From G020348385 sp964410125 (GTDB taxonomy: Bacteria > Acidobacteriota > Aminicenantia > Aminicenantales > Aminicenantaceae), in contig CAYPGQ010000008.1 of NCBI GenBank assembly GCA_964410125.1, forward strand, positions 26,823-90,822: a DNA stretch of 64,000 nucleotides, read 5' to 3'. Below the pieces are notes generated by a model. That model saw only the letters and a list, made by a program, of their open reading frames with translations, did not search any database and was not told the origin of the DNA. Both the position numbers and the translations under genes were made by a program. Shown piece after piece: positions 9,340 through 16,953 of the stretch; the stretch's first letter is position 1; each line of letters starts with the position of its first letter.

Positions 9340-9453
9340 TGCACTACTTTGTATGCTCTGTTTAACCGCGCCGTTGAAGCAGGATGTGAAGTGGCATACC
9401 CATTGATGGATACCTTTTGGGGTGACCGGAACGGTAAGGTCAAAGATCCGTAA
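9340..9453 (+). pseudogene. Relic of a VOC/PhnB-like glyoxalase-fold gene (C-terminal part)
   Basis: A short plus-strand open stretch ending at TAA 9451 reads ALFNRAVEAGCEVAYPLMDT then FWGDRNGKVKDP. This is the characteristic C-terminal repeat of PhnB/3-demethylubiquinone-type VOC proteins ('lf.rAvaaGa.v..pl.d.fWGdR.G.v.DP'). The expected continuation (FGH and the rest) is missing because of the stop, and no start or upstream half exists. It is interpreted as a decayed gene fragment, not an expressed peptide. Confidence 0.62.
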
Positions 9454-9461
9454 TAAAGCCT

Positions 9462-10763
9462 TCAGGATAAGGGAGAGTTTTTCTGTTTTTCAAGAAAATC
9501 CAGAATCTTTTGATTCACCAGCTCTGCCTGCACAACGGATAGATCGTGTCCTGCCCCAGGAATGATTTCTGTTTTTATTTGGGGTGCTATGGATTTCAAA
9601 CGTTCTACGGCTTCGTAAGGAGGATAAATCTTTTCGTTTTCGCCGACCATAAAGAGTACCGGCATTTTCAGGGATCTTAATTCCTCATCCGATAAAACGG
9701 TCGGACTGACCATCATTTTCGGCTTGAAGCTTCGAAGCCCCAGATCCAAGTGATCCACCCACTGTTCGGCGAATGCCCGGCTAGTTTCATCTTTTTTCCA
9801 TAGATCTTCCAGAATGGAGTACACCCCTTTTTTAACAAAATGACGATGAGGCAATATGCTAATAAGGGCGGGCTTTATGAATCCAACTCCCAGAGGAAGC
9901 AAAGTCGCAGCTGGTGCTAGGAGCACAATATTATCCAACTTTTCAGGATGCTTGAGTGCGTATTGACTTGTCAACCAACCGCCATAGGACAGTCCCATCA
10001 GGTTGATATTGTCGCCTAGATTGAGAGCCGAGAACAATTCATCCATCCAATCAACGAAGTCATTAGGGACTTTGAATATTTTTGAGAATTCACTGCGGCC
10101 GAATTCATAAATGTTATCCACCGCATAGGTCCTGTAACTTTCGGATAAAGATTTTATATTCGGTATCCAAGAAAGCGATGTGGCATTGGCACCATGCATA
10201 AGTACGAGGGGAGGTGCATCGACCTGTCCACTAATCCGTACAAATGTTCGCCCGTATGAGGTATCGATCATCCTGGTCTCTGATGCGACAGGCCAGTCCT
10301 TTGCGATATCATCATAAAACTCCAGATAACGTTGTTTTGCTCCTGCTGAACGAAAAGGGTGATAAGGCGTCATTTCTGAAAGGGCAAATTTTGCTATCAA
10401 AAGGGGAAAAGCCGCATTCATCATGAGGAAAACAATGGTTACTAGGGCGTAGAAATAGGATTTGTTGTATCTTTTCAATGTGTAGTTTGTGTCCAATTGG
10501 CGTGATTTGATGAAAGCCTGAATCATGGAATACAGTTTTAATATAAGAAAAAAGATAATGACAACGGTCCACAACAATAGTTCCTTTGGGCTTTTGAAAA
10601 CAAGGATGGCAAACAAGCAAAAAGAAAACAACAACGCAATTTTTAGTAGAATCCCTTTAAACAGCTCTCCGTTGTAAACCTGCCCTATGCCCATCGAAAT
10701 CAGGCTCAGAAAAGCAGACAAAACCGGTTTTCTCCTCTTAGTTCCTGAATGGATGTGCATCAT
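9462..10763 (-). CDS. Alpha/beta hydrolase with N-terminal membrane-anchor domain
   Basis: A 433-residue protein beginning at tandem ATGs (10763/10760) behind GGAGG. Residues ~15-135 contain about four hydrophobic segments; the first (SAFLSLISMGIGQVYNGELF) resembles the G.GqlYnG hairpin of TM2-like domains. Residues ~170-430 are an alpha/beta hydrolase: oxyanion-loop HGANATSLSW, nucleophile elbow GLSYGGW, and a C-terminal GENEKIYPP and GAGHDL that supply the likely acid and His. The hydrolase domain is therefore tethered to the membrane; the topology suggests but does not prove an extracytoplasmic location. The substrate is unknown. The fusion of a TM2-like region to a hydrolase is uncommon. 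Confidence 0.8.
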   Translation of the reverse strand: MMHIHSGTKRRKPVLSAFLSLISMGIGQVYNGELFKGILLKIALLFSFCLFAILVFKSPKELLLWTVVIIFFLILKLYSMIQAFIKSRQLDTNYTLKRYNKSYFYALVTIVFLMMNAAFPLLIAKFALSEMTPYHPFRSAGAKQRYLEFYDDIAKDWPVASETRMIDTSYGRTFVRISGQVDAPPLVLMHGANATSLSWIPNIKSLSESYRTYAVDNIYEFGRSEFSKIFKVPNDFVDWMDELFSALNLGDNINLMGLSYGGWLTSQYALKHPEKLDNIVLLAPAATLLPLGVGFIKPALISILPHRHFVKKGVYSILEDLWKKDETSRAFAEQWVDHLDLGLRSFKPKMMVSPTVLSDEELRSLKMPVLFMVGENEKIYPPYEAVERLKSIAPQIKTEIIPGAGHDLSVVQAELVNQKILDFLEKQKNSPLS

Positions 10764-10911
10764 TAATTCCTCCGTATAATCTTTATAATACCGACATTCT
10801 GCTATTTTGAATAGATTACTTGAAAATTTTAGTTGAAATTGAACCTCAATCCAAGATATTAATTATGAAGTGTATCCCACATTTTATTTTATCCACTCAA
10901 GGAGGGCATCT

Positions 10912-13503
10912 ATGAGGCATCATTCTAAATTTCTACTCACACTACAAATATTTGTTGTGGCATTGGTTATTTTGGGTTTTGTGACTCAGATTGCCGAAGC
11001 GCAAAAAAAGGTCACGTCTCCCGAAGAATTTTTTGGATTCCAGCTCGGCAGTGACAGAAAAATGGCGCGTTGGGATAAAATCATTCACTATTTCGAAGTG
11101 CTGGAAAGGGAAAGCGGCAAGATCAAAGTCATCGATATGGGACCATCCACGATGGGCCATCCCTTTCTTTTGGTCATTATCTCTTCTGAGGAGAACCTGG
11201 CCAACTTGGATCGCCTCCAGCAAGTGAATGCAACGCTTTCCGATCCGCGAGGAGTTGCGGAAGCAGAGATCAAAGAATTGATCAAAGAAGGAAAGGCGGT
11301 CATGTGCCAGTCCATGAGCCTTCATGCCACCGAGATCGGGGGCACCCAGATGGCACCTGAGTTGACCTATGACCTTTTGTCCAGGGGAGATGAGGAAACA
11401 CAGCAGATCCTGGATAACGTGATCTTCTTCATGATCCCCAGCTTCAACCCGGACGGCCAGATCATGGTCACCGACTGGTACAATAAAACTCTAGGAACAG
11501 AGTACGAGGGTGCAAACCTTCCCTGGCTGTACCACAAATATGTCGGCCACGACAACAACCGGGACGGCGATTTTCTCAACATGATCGAATCGGTATACGC
11601 AGCCAAGATCATGTACAGGGATTGGGTTCCACAGGCCTACATCGACCATCACCAAATGGGAAGTTCCGGAGCCAGGTTTTATATCCCTCCCTACTGTGAT
11701 CCAATTCGCCCGTATGCGGATCCTCTCATATGGAGGGAGCACAGCTGGTACGGAGCCCACATCGCCTACAAACTGGAAGAAAATGGCAAAACCGGTATCC
11801 TGAACGCCGCCCAATTCCCGGGATGGGGCCATTTCGGATGGCACTGGATTACTCCCTTCCACAACATCGCCGGCATGCTCACCGAGTCGGCCAGTACTCA
11901 ACTGGCCTCCCCGCTGTACATCCATCCCGAACAACTGAGGGGAGGGTCGAGACAATTCCCAAAATATGAAGCTCAAACAACTTTCCCGAGTCCCTGGCCA
12001 GGCGGATGGTGGCGGCTCCGGGATATCGTCGAGCAAAAGAAAATATGTGCTTGGGCTCTTCTGGACCTTGCGGCCAGAAACAAAGAAACGGTCCTCTGGA
12101 ATGCCTATCTCAAAGCCAAACGGCAGACAGAGCGCGGGGCTCAAGGCAAGACCAAGGCCTATGTCGTTCCGATAAACCAGCATGATCCACTGACCGTGAT
12201 CAAGATGATCAACACGCTACTTTTGTCTGGCATAGAGATCAAACAGGCCAATAGGGAATTTCGAATCGGAAACGCGATTTATCCAGAAGGCTCCTTTGTC
12301 ATCACTCTGGCTCAGCCCAAAATGGGTTTGATCAGGAACTTGCTCGGACGCACCTTTTACCCTGAAAACGAGTGGACAATGCGTGACGATGGAACCCCGC
12401 TTCGGCCCTATGATCTGGCCACACACACGATGAACGAATTCATGGGAGTTCAAGTCGATCCGGTGGAGCAGGAAGCAGAGGGAGAGTTCCAGAAACTCGC
12501 TGGCCAGATCCAGATTTCTGGAAGGATCGAGAATGGAGGAAAAGGCTATGTGCTCGATGGCCGACTGAATGCCAGCTTCAAGGCTGTGAATCTCCTTCTT
12601 GAAAAAGGCGTAGCTGTCCATAGGATTGACAAACCTAACTCAGGACTAAGCCCGGGAGATTTTGTCGTTTATAAAGGATCTGAGAGCGTTATAAAGGAGG
12701 TTGCGCAGAATACTGGCGTGGATTTTTTTGCTTTAAAGAACAAGATCGATAAGGGAATCCATGCGGTGAAAAAACCCCGTGTCGGGATGTACCAGCGCTA
12801 TTACGGGGGAAATATGGACGAAGGCTGGACCCGCTTTCTCCTAGAGATGTTTTCTTTTCCATACACATCTTTGATGGATGCCGAGATCAAGAAAGGAAAC
12901 CTCAACGCCAAGTATGACACGATCATTCTTCCTCAGGATTCCCCGGGCATGATCATGGGCGAAGTCCCTGCCAGATACCGACGTTATATATCGGATGTCC
13001 CTCCAGAATACAGGAGTGGAATAGGCCAGGAAGGATTAGCCGAGCTTAAGAAATTCGTGGAAAAGGGAGGAATGCTGGTCACTCTCGGTGAGGCAAGCAG
13101 CTTTGCGATAGAAAAATTCGGATTAGGTGTCCGTAACGTCATCGAAAACCTAAATTCTAAAGAGTTTTTCTGCCCTGGCTCCACGCTGAAGGTGAAGTTC
13201 GACAATTCACATCCTTTGGCCTATGGGATGCCTGCGGAGGGATTCGTGGTTTTTTATTCCAGTGAGGCCTTTGCCGTGACCACCAGCTCGAACAGCGAAC
13301 AGTACGAGTCCGTAGTGCGTTACAAAGAAAAGGATCTCCTGCAAAGCGGCTGGCTTAGAGGGGAAGGGCACTTGACCGACATGCCTGCCATGCTCAATGT
13401 CAAACACGGCAAAGGCCAGGTAGTTTTGATCGGATTTCGCGCTCAGAATCGGTGTCAGACTCACGGAACATTCAAACTCCTGTTCAACACCATGATACGC
13501 TAA
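10912..13503 (+). CDS. Large exported M14 zinc carboxypeptidase with C-terminal amidotransferase-like domain
   Basis: An 863-residue protein. ATG 10912 with GGAGGG (10901-10906) is preferred over the longer frame from 10870. A signal peptide covers residues 1-30 (cleavage AEA/Q). Zinc ligands are H138 and E141 (SLHATEIGG) and H246 or H247 (YIDHHQMG); the catalytic Glu is probably E325 (GMLTESAST). FNPDGQ and NNRDGD are conserved M14 loops. Residues ~600-860 resemble a GATase1-like domain (YDTIILPQDSP, LKKFVEKGGMLVTLGEAS), as seen in other long M14 proteins. It probably degrades peptides in the periplasm or outside. The peptide specificity is unknown. Confidence 0.9.
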   Translation: MRHHSKFLLTLQIFVVALVILGFVTQIAEAQKKVTSPEEFFGFQLGSDRKMARWDKIIHYFEVLERESGKIKVIDMGPSTMGHPFLLVIISSEENLANLDRLQQVNATLSDPRGVAEAEIKELIKEGKAVMCQSMSLHATEIGGTQMAPELTYDLLSRGDEETQQILDNVIFFMIPSFNPDGQIMVTDWYNKTLGTEYEGANLPWLYHKYVGHDNNRDGDFLNMIESVYAAKIMYRDWVPQAYIDHHQMGSSGARFYIPPYCDPIRPYADPLIWREHSWYGAHIAYKLEENGKTGILNAAQFPGWGHFGWHWITPFHNIAGMLTESASTQLASPLYIHPEQLRGGSRQFPKYEAQTTFPSPWPGGWWRLRDIVEQKKICAWALLDLAARNKETVLWNAYLKAKRQTERGAQGKTKAYVVPINQHDPLTVIKMINTLLLSGIEIKQANREFRIGNAIYPEGSFVITLAQPKMGLIRNLLGRTFYPENEWTMRDDGTPLRPYDLATHTMNEFMGVQVDPVEQEAEGEFQKLAGQIQISGRIENGGKGYVLDGRLNASFKAVNLLLEKGVAVHRIDKPNSGLSPGDFVVYKGSESVIKEVAQNTGVDFFALKNKIDKGIHAVKKPRVGMYQRYYGGNMDEGWTRFLLEMFSFPYTSLMDAEIKKGNLNAKYDTIILPQDSPGMIMGEVPARYRRYISDVPPEYRSGIGQEGLAELKKFVEKGGMLVTLGEASSFAIEKFGLGVRNVIENLNSKEFFCPGSTLKVKFDNSHPLAYGMPAEGFVVFYSSEAFAVTTSSNSEQYESVVRYKEKDLLQSGWLRGEGHLTDMPAMLNVKHGKGQVVLIGFRAQNRCQTHGTFKLLFNTMIR

Positions 13504-13580
13504 TTTCATATTGATAAACGGCTGAATTGCAGGGTGATAATATCGACACTTCTCTATGATTTCAGTGGAGGAGAATAACC

Positions 13581-14720
13581 ATGAAAATCAAACGAAGAGA
13601 TTTTTTGAAAATGGCCGGGACTGCAGCCATCGGATCAACGGGTTTGGCCAGATTTTCACCCCAAACACCCTCCGAACGATTCGATCCGTTGAACGAAAAG
13701 GGGATCCACCCGATCTTGGAAAAGGACCACCCTTATATCTTTATCGACTCCTGCATGCAGATATGGCCTGATGCCCAGTTTCAGGATGCCCATCGATATG
13801 GCGTGGCTTCTTATGCGGTAACAGCTTGGGATCCGCATCTCGATCTGGATAGGGCTCTAGATGGCCTGATGTTTTGGCATCTTGTTGCCCGAAAATACCC
13901 GGGATTGTCCATCGCATACACGCCAGAGGACATTATAAAGGCTAAAAAAAATAAAAAAGCCACTCTTATTTTAGCTTCTCAGTGCGGGGATTTTATCGGC
14001 TATGATGTTTGCCGCATCGAAGCATTTTATAGGCTCGGTCTTCGTATGTTGATTCCGGCTTACAGCCTGTCTAACAGGATCTGCGGGGGTTGTCTGGACA
14101 GAACGGATCAGGGCTTGACGTCCTTCGGGCAATTGGTTGTTGAAGAATGCAATCGCGTAGGGTTCTTGCTCGACTGCTCCCATCTCGGAAAACGTTCCGG
14201 CCTTGAAATCATCGAGCACAGCCAGCAGCCTGTGGTTTTCAGTCATTCCTGCACAAAAGCACTCTCGGATAATCCCCGAAACATCGATGATGAGCAGATC
14301 AGGGCATGCGCTGCAAGAAAGGGGATCATCGGCTTGTCTCCCTGGGGACCGATGGTGCTGAAAACTGGCCAAACCAGCCGTCCCACTGTGGATGACTTCA
14401 TCGACCATATCGATCATGTGGCCCAGCTGCTCGGCTCGACCGATAATATCGGTGTGGGAACAGACATGAGCTTGGGCACTTACCCTGACCACGAGTACGA
14501 TCCCTGGGGATCTCCCGTTTATAAAGATGTGACTGGTGCTTATGATAAATATGTTACCCCGAACATCCGCTCACCACTCCGCATGGTCGAGGGTTTCAGC
14601 AACTACGCCGAAGTTCTGAATTTTGTCGAAAAGCTTCAAAAAAGAGGGTACAGCGACGGGGATGCCCAAAAGATCCTGGGTTTGAACTACATGCGTGTAT
14701 TCGATCAGGTGTGGAAGTAA
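13581..14720 (+). CDS. M19 (membrane dipeptidase)-like exported protein with altered metal site
   Basis: A 379-residue TIM-barrel amidohydrolase of the renal dipeptidase family, with a Tat-type N terminus (KRRDFLKMAG). SD GGAGG precedes ATG 13581. Family signatures are AFYRLGLRMLIPAYSLSN, DLLDCSHLG-type (actual LLDCSHLGKRSG) and VVFSHSCTKALSDNPRN. The His ligands H201 and H222 and Asp295 (GVGTDMS) are retained. However, the usual H-x-D near the N terminus (DGHND in the family) reads S57-C58-M59-Q60, and the bridging Glu is replaced by Gln134 (SQCGDF). The binuclear zinc site is therefore probably absent or remodelled, so activity is doubtful. It lies 28 nt before and likely cotranscribed with the PLP enzyme gene. 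Confidence 0.86.
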   Translation: MKIKRRDFLKMAGTAAIGSTGLARFSPQTPSERFDPLNEKGIHPILEKDHPYIFIDSCMQIWPDAQFQDAHRYGVASYAVTAWDPHLDLDRALDGLMFWHLVARKYPGLSIAYTPEDIIKAKKNKKATLILASQCGDFIGYDVCRIEAFYRLGLRMLIPAYSLSNRICGGCLDRTDQGLTSFGQLVVEECNRVGFLLDCSHLGKRSGLEIIEHSQQPVVFSHSCTKALSDNPRNIDDEQIRACAARKGIIGLSPWGPMVLKTGQTSRPTVDDFIDHIDHVAQLLGSTDNIGVGTDMSLGTYPDHEYDPWGSPVYKDVTGAYDKYVTPNIRSPLRMVEGFSNYAEVLNFVEKLQKRGYSDGDAQKILGLNYMRVFDQVWK

Positions 14721-14748
14721 ACACAAATTTAAACATGGGAGGGATTCG

Positions 14749-16089
14749 ATGAGACGACAATCCATCCGTCATTTTACCGATCTTGAAGGAAATGTCAGTA
14801 GAAGAACTGTCCTTAAAGGGATGTTTAGCAGTGCTGCGGCAGGGATTTTGCTTCCCTATGAAAGCCTTGAAAGACAATTATCTCAGTCTGAAACTCTGCA
14901 AGAGGCCGTGAAAAGAATAGGAGATAAGGAAACCGGTGATGAGCGGTTTTGGGGAATTGTCAAAAGGCAATTTATGATCAGAAAAGGGTTGATCATGCTC
15001 AATGCAGCCAACCTTTGCCCATCGCCATTGAGTGTACAAAAAAAGCTTTTCGAACTGACAAAAGATGTGGACAGCGATCCGTCGTTTACCAATCGTGCTA
15101 AATATGCTGGCATCAAAGAAGAAGTTCGTGAGGGGATCGCCAAGTATGTCAATGCCGATCCTGATGAAATCGCCCTGGTCCGGAATACAAGCGAGGGAAA
15201 TAACATCGTGATCAATGGCCTTCGACTGGGAAAAGGAGATGAAGTCATCTATTGGGGCCAGAATCATCCGACTGCCAACATTGCCTGGGATGTTCGGGCC
15301 GAACGTTACGGTTATCGTGTTGTCAGGGTTCAGACTCCGGAGAATCCCAAAGATTCTGAAGATTTGATAAAACACTTTGAACAAGCGATAACCACGCGAA
15401 CAAAAGTTTTGTGTTTTTCGCACGTCTCGAATATTTCCGGAATCCGCCTACCAGCCAAGGACCTCTGTCAACTGGCGCGGTCTAAAGGGATTTTGACCCT
15501 GGTCGACGGGGCGCAAACCTTCGGGACATATCCCTTGTTCCTTCATGACATCGGATGTGATTTTTACACGGCCAGTTCCCACAAATGGTTTTGCGGACCG
15601 AGAGAGATGGGGATGCTGTATGTCCGAAGGGGAATGGCAGATGCTGTGTATCCCAGTATCGTAGGCGTAGGATGGGAAAATGCTCGCTCCAGCGGTGCCA
15701 TAAAGTTCGAAACCCTCGGACAACAGGCTGTCGAACGGTTCGGTGCTATGCTGGAAGCCATCAAGTTTCACAACACACTTTTGATGATCCGGATATCCAC
15801 ACGAGCCAGCATGCTGGCTGATGCTGTCCGGGATGGAGTAAAGAAAAGGATCCCCGAGGCTAAATTCATCACGCCTATGGAGCATCAAAGAAGTTGGGGG
15901 GTTGTCATTTTTCATGTCCCTGGCATCGATCCATTGAAAGTATTAGAAATTCTATATAGAAAATACAATGTCGGGTGCGCAGTCATGGGACAAAATATCC
16001 GGTTTTCTCCCCATTTTTACAACACTTTGGAAGATATCGATAAAGCTGTCTTTGCAGTGGCACAAATTTCTTCAGGCCTAACGGCCTGA
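14749..16089 (+). CDS. Exported class V PLP-dependent aminotransferase-fold enzyme (epimerase/desulfurase-like)
   Basis: A 446-residue protein starting at ATG 14749 (GGGAGGG upstream), not the longer frame from 14695. The N terminus has a Tat-like SRRTVLKGMFSSAAAG. The fold-type I PLP signature is clear: the cofactor-phosphate region NTSEGNNIVINGL, the Asp of LVDGAQTFG that contacts the pyridine nitrogen, and the Schiff-base Lys in TASSHKWFCGP. Closest in form to isopenicillin-N-epimerase/cysteine desulfurase-like proteins. The substrate is unknown. Export of a PLP enzyme after folding with its cofactor fits Tat transport. Its 3' end overlaps the convergent nitroreductase gene by 12 nt. Confidence 0.85.
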   Translation: MRRQSIRHFTDLEGNVSRRTVLKGMFSSAAAGILLPYESLERQLSQSETLQEAVKRIGDKETGDERFWGIVKRQFMIRKGLIMLNAANLCPSPLSVQKKLFELTKDVDSDPSFTNRAKYAGIKEEVREGIAKYVNADPDEIALVRNTSEGNNIVINGLRLGKGDEVIYWGQNHPTANIAWDVRAERYGYRVVRVQTPENPKDSEDLIKHFEQAITTRTKVLCFSHVSNISGIRLPAKDLCQLARSKGILTLVDGAQTFGTYPLFLHDIGCDFYTASSHKWFCGPREMGMLYVRRGMADAVYPSIVGVGWENARSSGAIKFETLGQQAVERFGAMLEAIKFHNTLLMIRISTRASMLADAVRDGVKKRIPEAKFITPMEHQRSWGVVIFHVPGIDPLKVLEILYRKYNVGCAVMGQNIRFSPHFYNTLEDIDKAVFAVAQISSGLTA

Positions 16090-16866
16090 ATCCGCAACAA
16101 AACATGCTACGCTATCAGGAGGAAAGGTCCATCGGCCGGTTGCACCGGCATAACGAGAACCTAGTTCTAGATGAAGCATGGCGATACCACAGTCCAAACG
16201 CCGAGAGATCTTATAGGTATCCCGGTCTCTATCGAGAATAATAGAAATATTGTTGTCGCCGAGGATAAACCTCCAGGGTTGTCTGTTGACTGCAGAAGGG
16301 GCCAACCGGGCAGCTTCAAGGGCTGTTTTCATCCATTCCTGTTTAGATGTTCCTGTCACCAGTTCATGGAGTTGTTTTCTCTTGTGCATTCTGCCGAATC
16401 CGGTCATGAGTTTTTCTTGGAAGGAGAAAGAATCCTGGGGGATTCCAACCGGTGTTACAGCCAGAACCCTCTCATTCTTTTTGATCGAGATCTGATGGGC
16501 AACGGTTTCAGGATAAAAATATCCACCCACCCATCATGTGCCCAATCCTATGGCTGTGGCCTCTAATATGATCCCTTCTCCTGTGTACCCCACCGCTTCT
16601 TGAACTCGCGGTGATTCCATGTCACCGATGAATGCTATATACCCAGGCGCATTTTCGATTTTGCCATAAGAACCGATAAATCCCCGATAAATCCGATCTC
16701 CAGGTTCCCTTACTAAAACAGCTTTAGCCTCGGGGAAAGGTCGAAAGTTTTGGCAGACAGAAAAAAGGCGTTCTAGTTTATCCTCAGGCAGCATAATTTG
16801 TTTGAATTTGCGGCGGGAACGACGGATAAAAATGGCGGCGTACCAAACTTCAACAGGAATTTCCAT
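16078..16866 (-). CDS. Nitroreductase-like flavoprotein interrupted by an in-frame TGA (Sec candidate or nonsense mutation)
   Basis: Two segments in one frame, 110 codons (16866-16537) and about 151 codons (16533-16078), are separated only by TGA at 16536-16534. Together they form a ~262-residue protein of the TM1586-like nitroreductase group (RRSRRKFKQ near the N terminus, EGIILEATAIGLGT before the TGA, W-V-G-G after it, AARLAPSAVNRQPWRF in the second half). The family motif recalled here is GLGTCWVGG, so the TGA occupies a probably conserved Cys position. FMN-dependent reduction is the family role. Interpretation A is selenocysteine; B is a recent nonsense mutation or sequencing error. Both halves otherwise look uncorrupted. 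No SD-backed restart is evident at GTG 16530. Confidence 0.7.
16493..16536 (-). promoter_or_regulatory. Hairpin beginning at the in-frame TGA (SECIS-like candidate)
   Basis: The TGA is the first triplet of a perfect 7-bp inverted repeat, TGATGGG (16536-16530) with CCCATCA (16499-16493). Inside it is a second perfect stem, GGATA (16524-16520) with TATCC (16515-16511), closing a TTTT loop, and a GGT/ACC pairing is possible between them. The apical loop lies about 15-18 nt after the TGA, near the distance used by bacterial SECIS elements, but it lacks the usual loop G, so it is non-canonical. Confidence 0.35.
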
Positions 16867-16953
16867 GGATAGCCTCCAACCAAAATAATAATACGCTATT
16901 GGACCAGATTCTTCAAAATAATGCGAAGGGATAAAAAATCCTTTCTTTTTTGC

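Noticed and set aside
11491..12183. Antisense open frame of 230 codons within the large M14 gene
   Set aside because: No family resemblance, low-complexity composition and no SD; it mirrors the codon bias of the well-supported M14 gene.
13971..14492. Antisense open frame of 173 codons inside the M19-like gene
   Set aside because: Shadow of a gene with clear M19 motifs; no recognisable domain or start signal.
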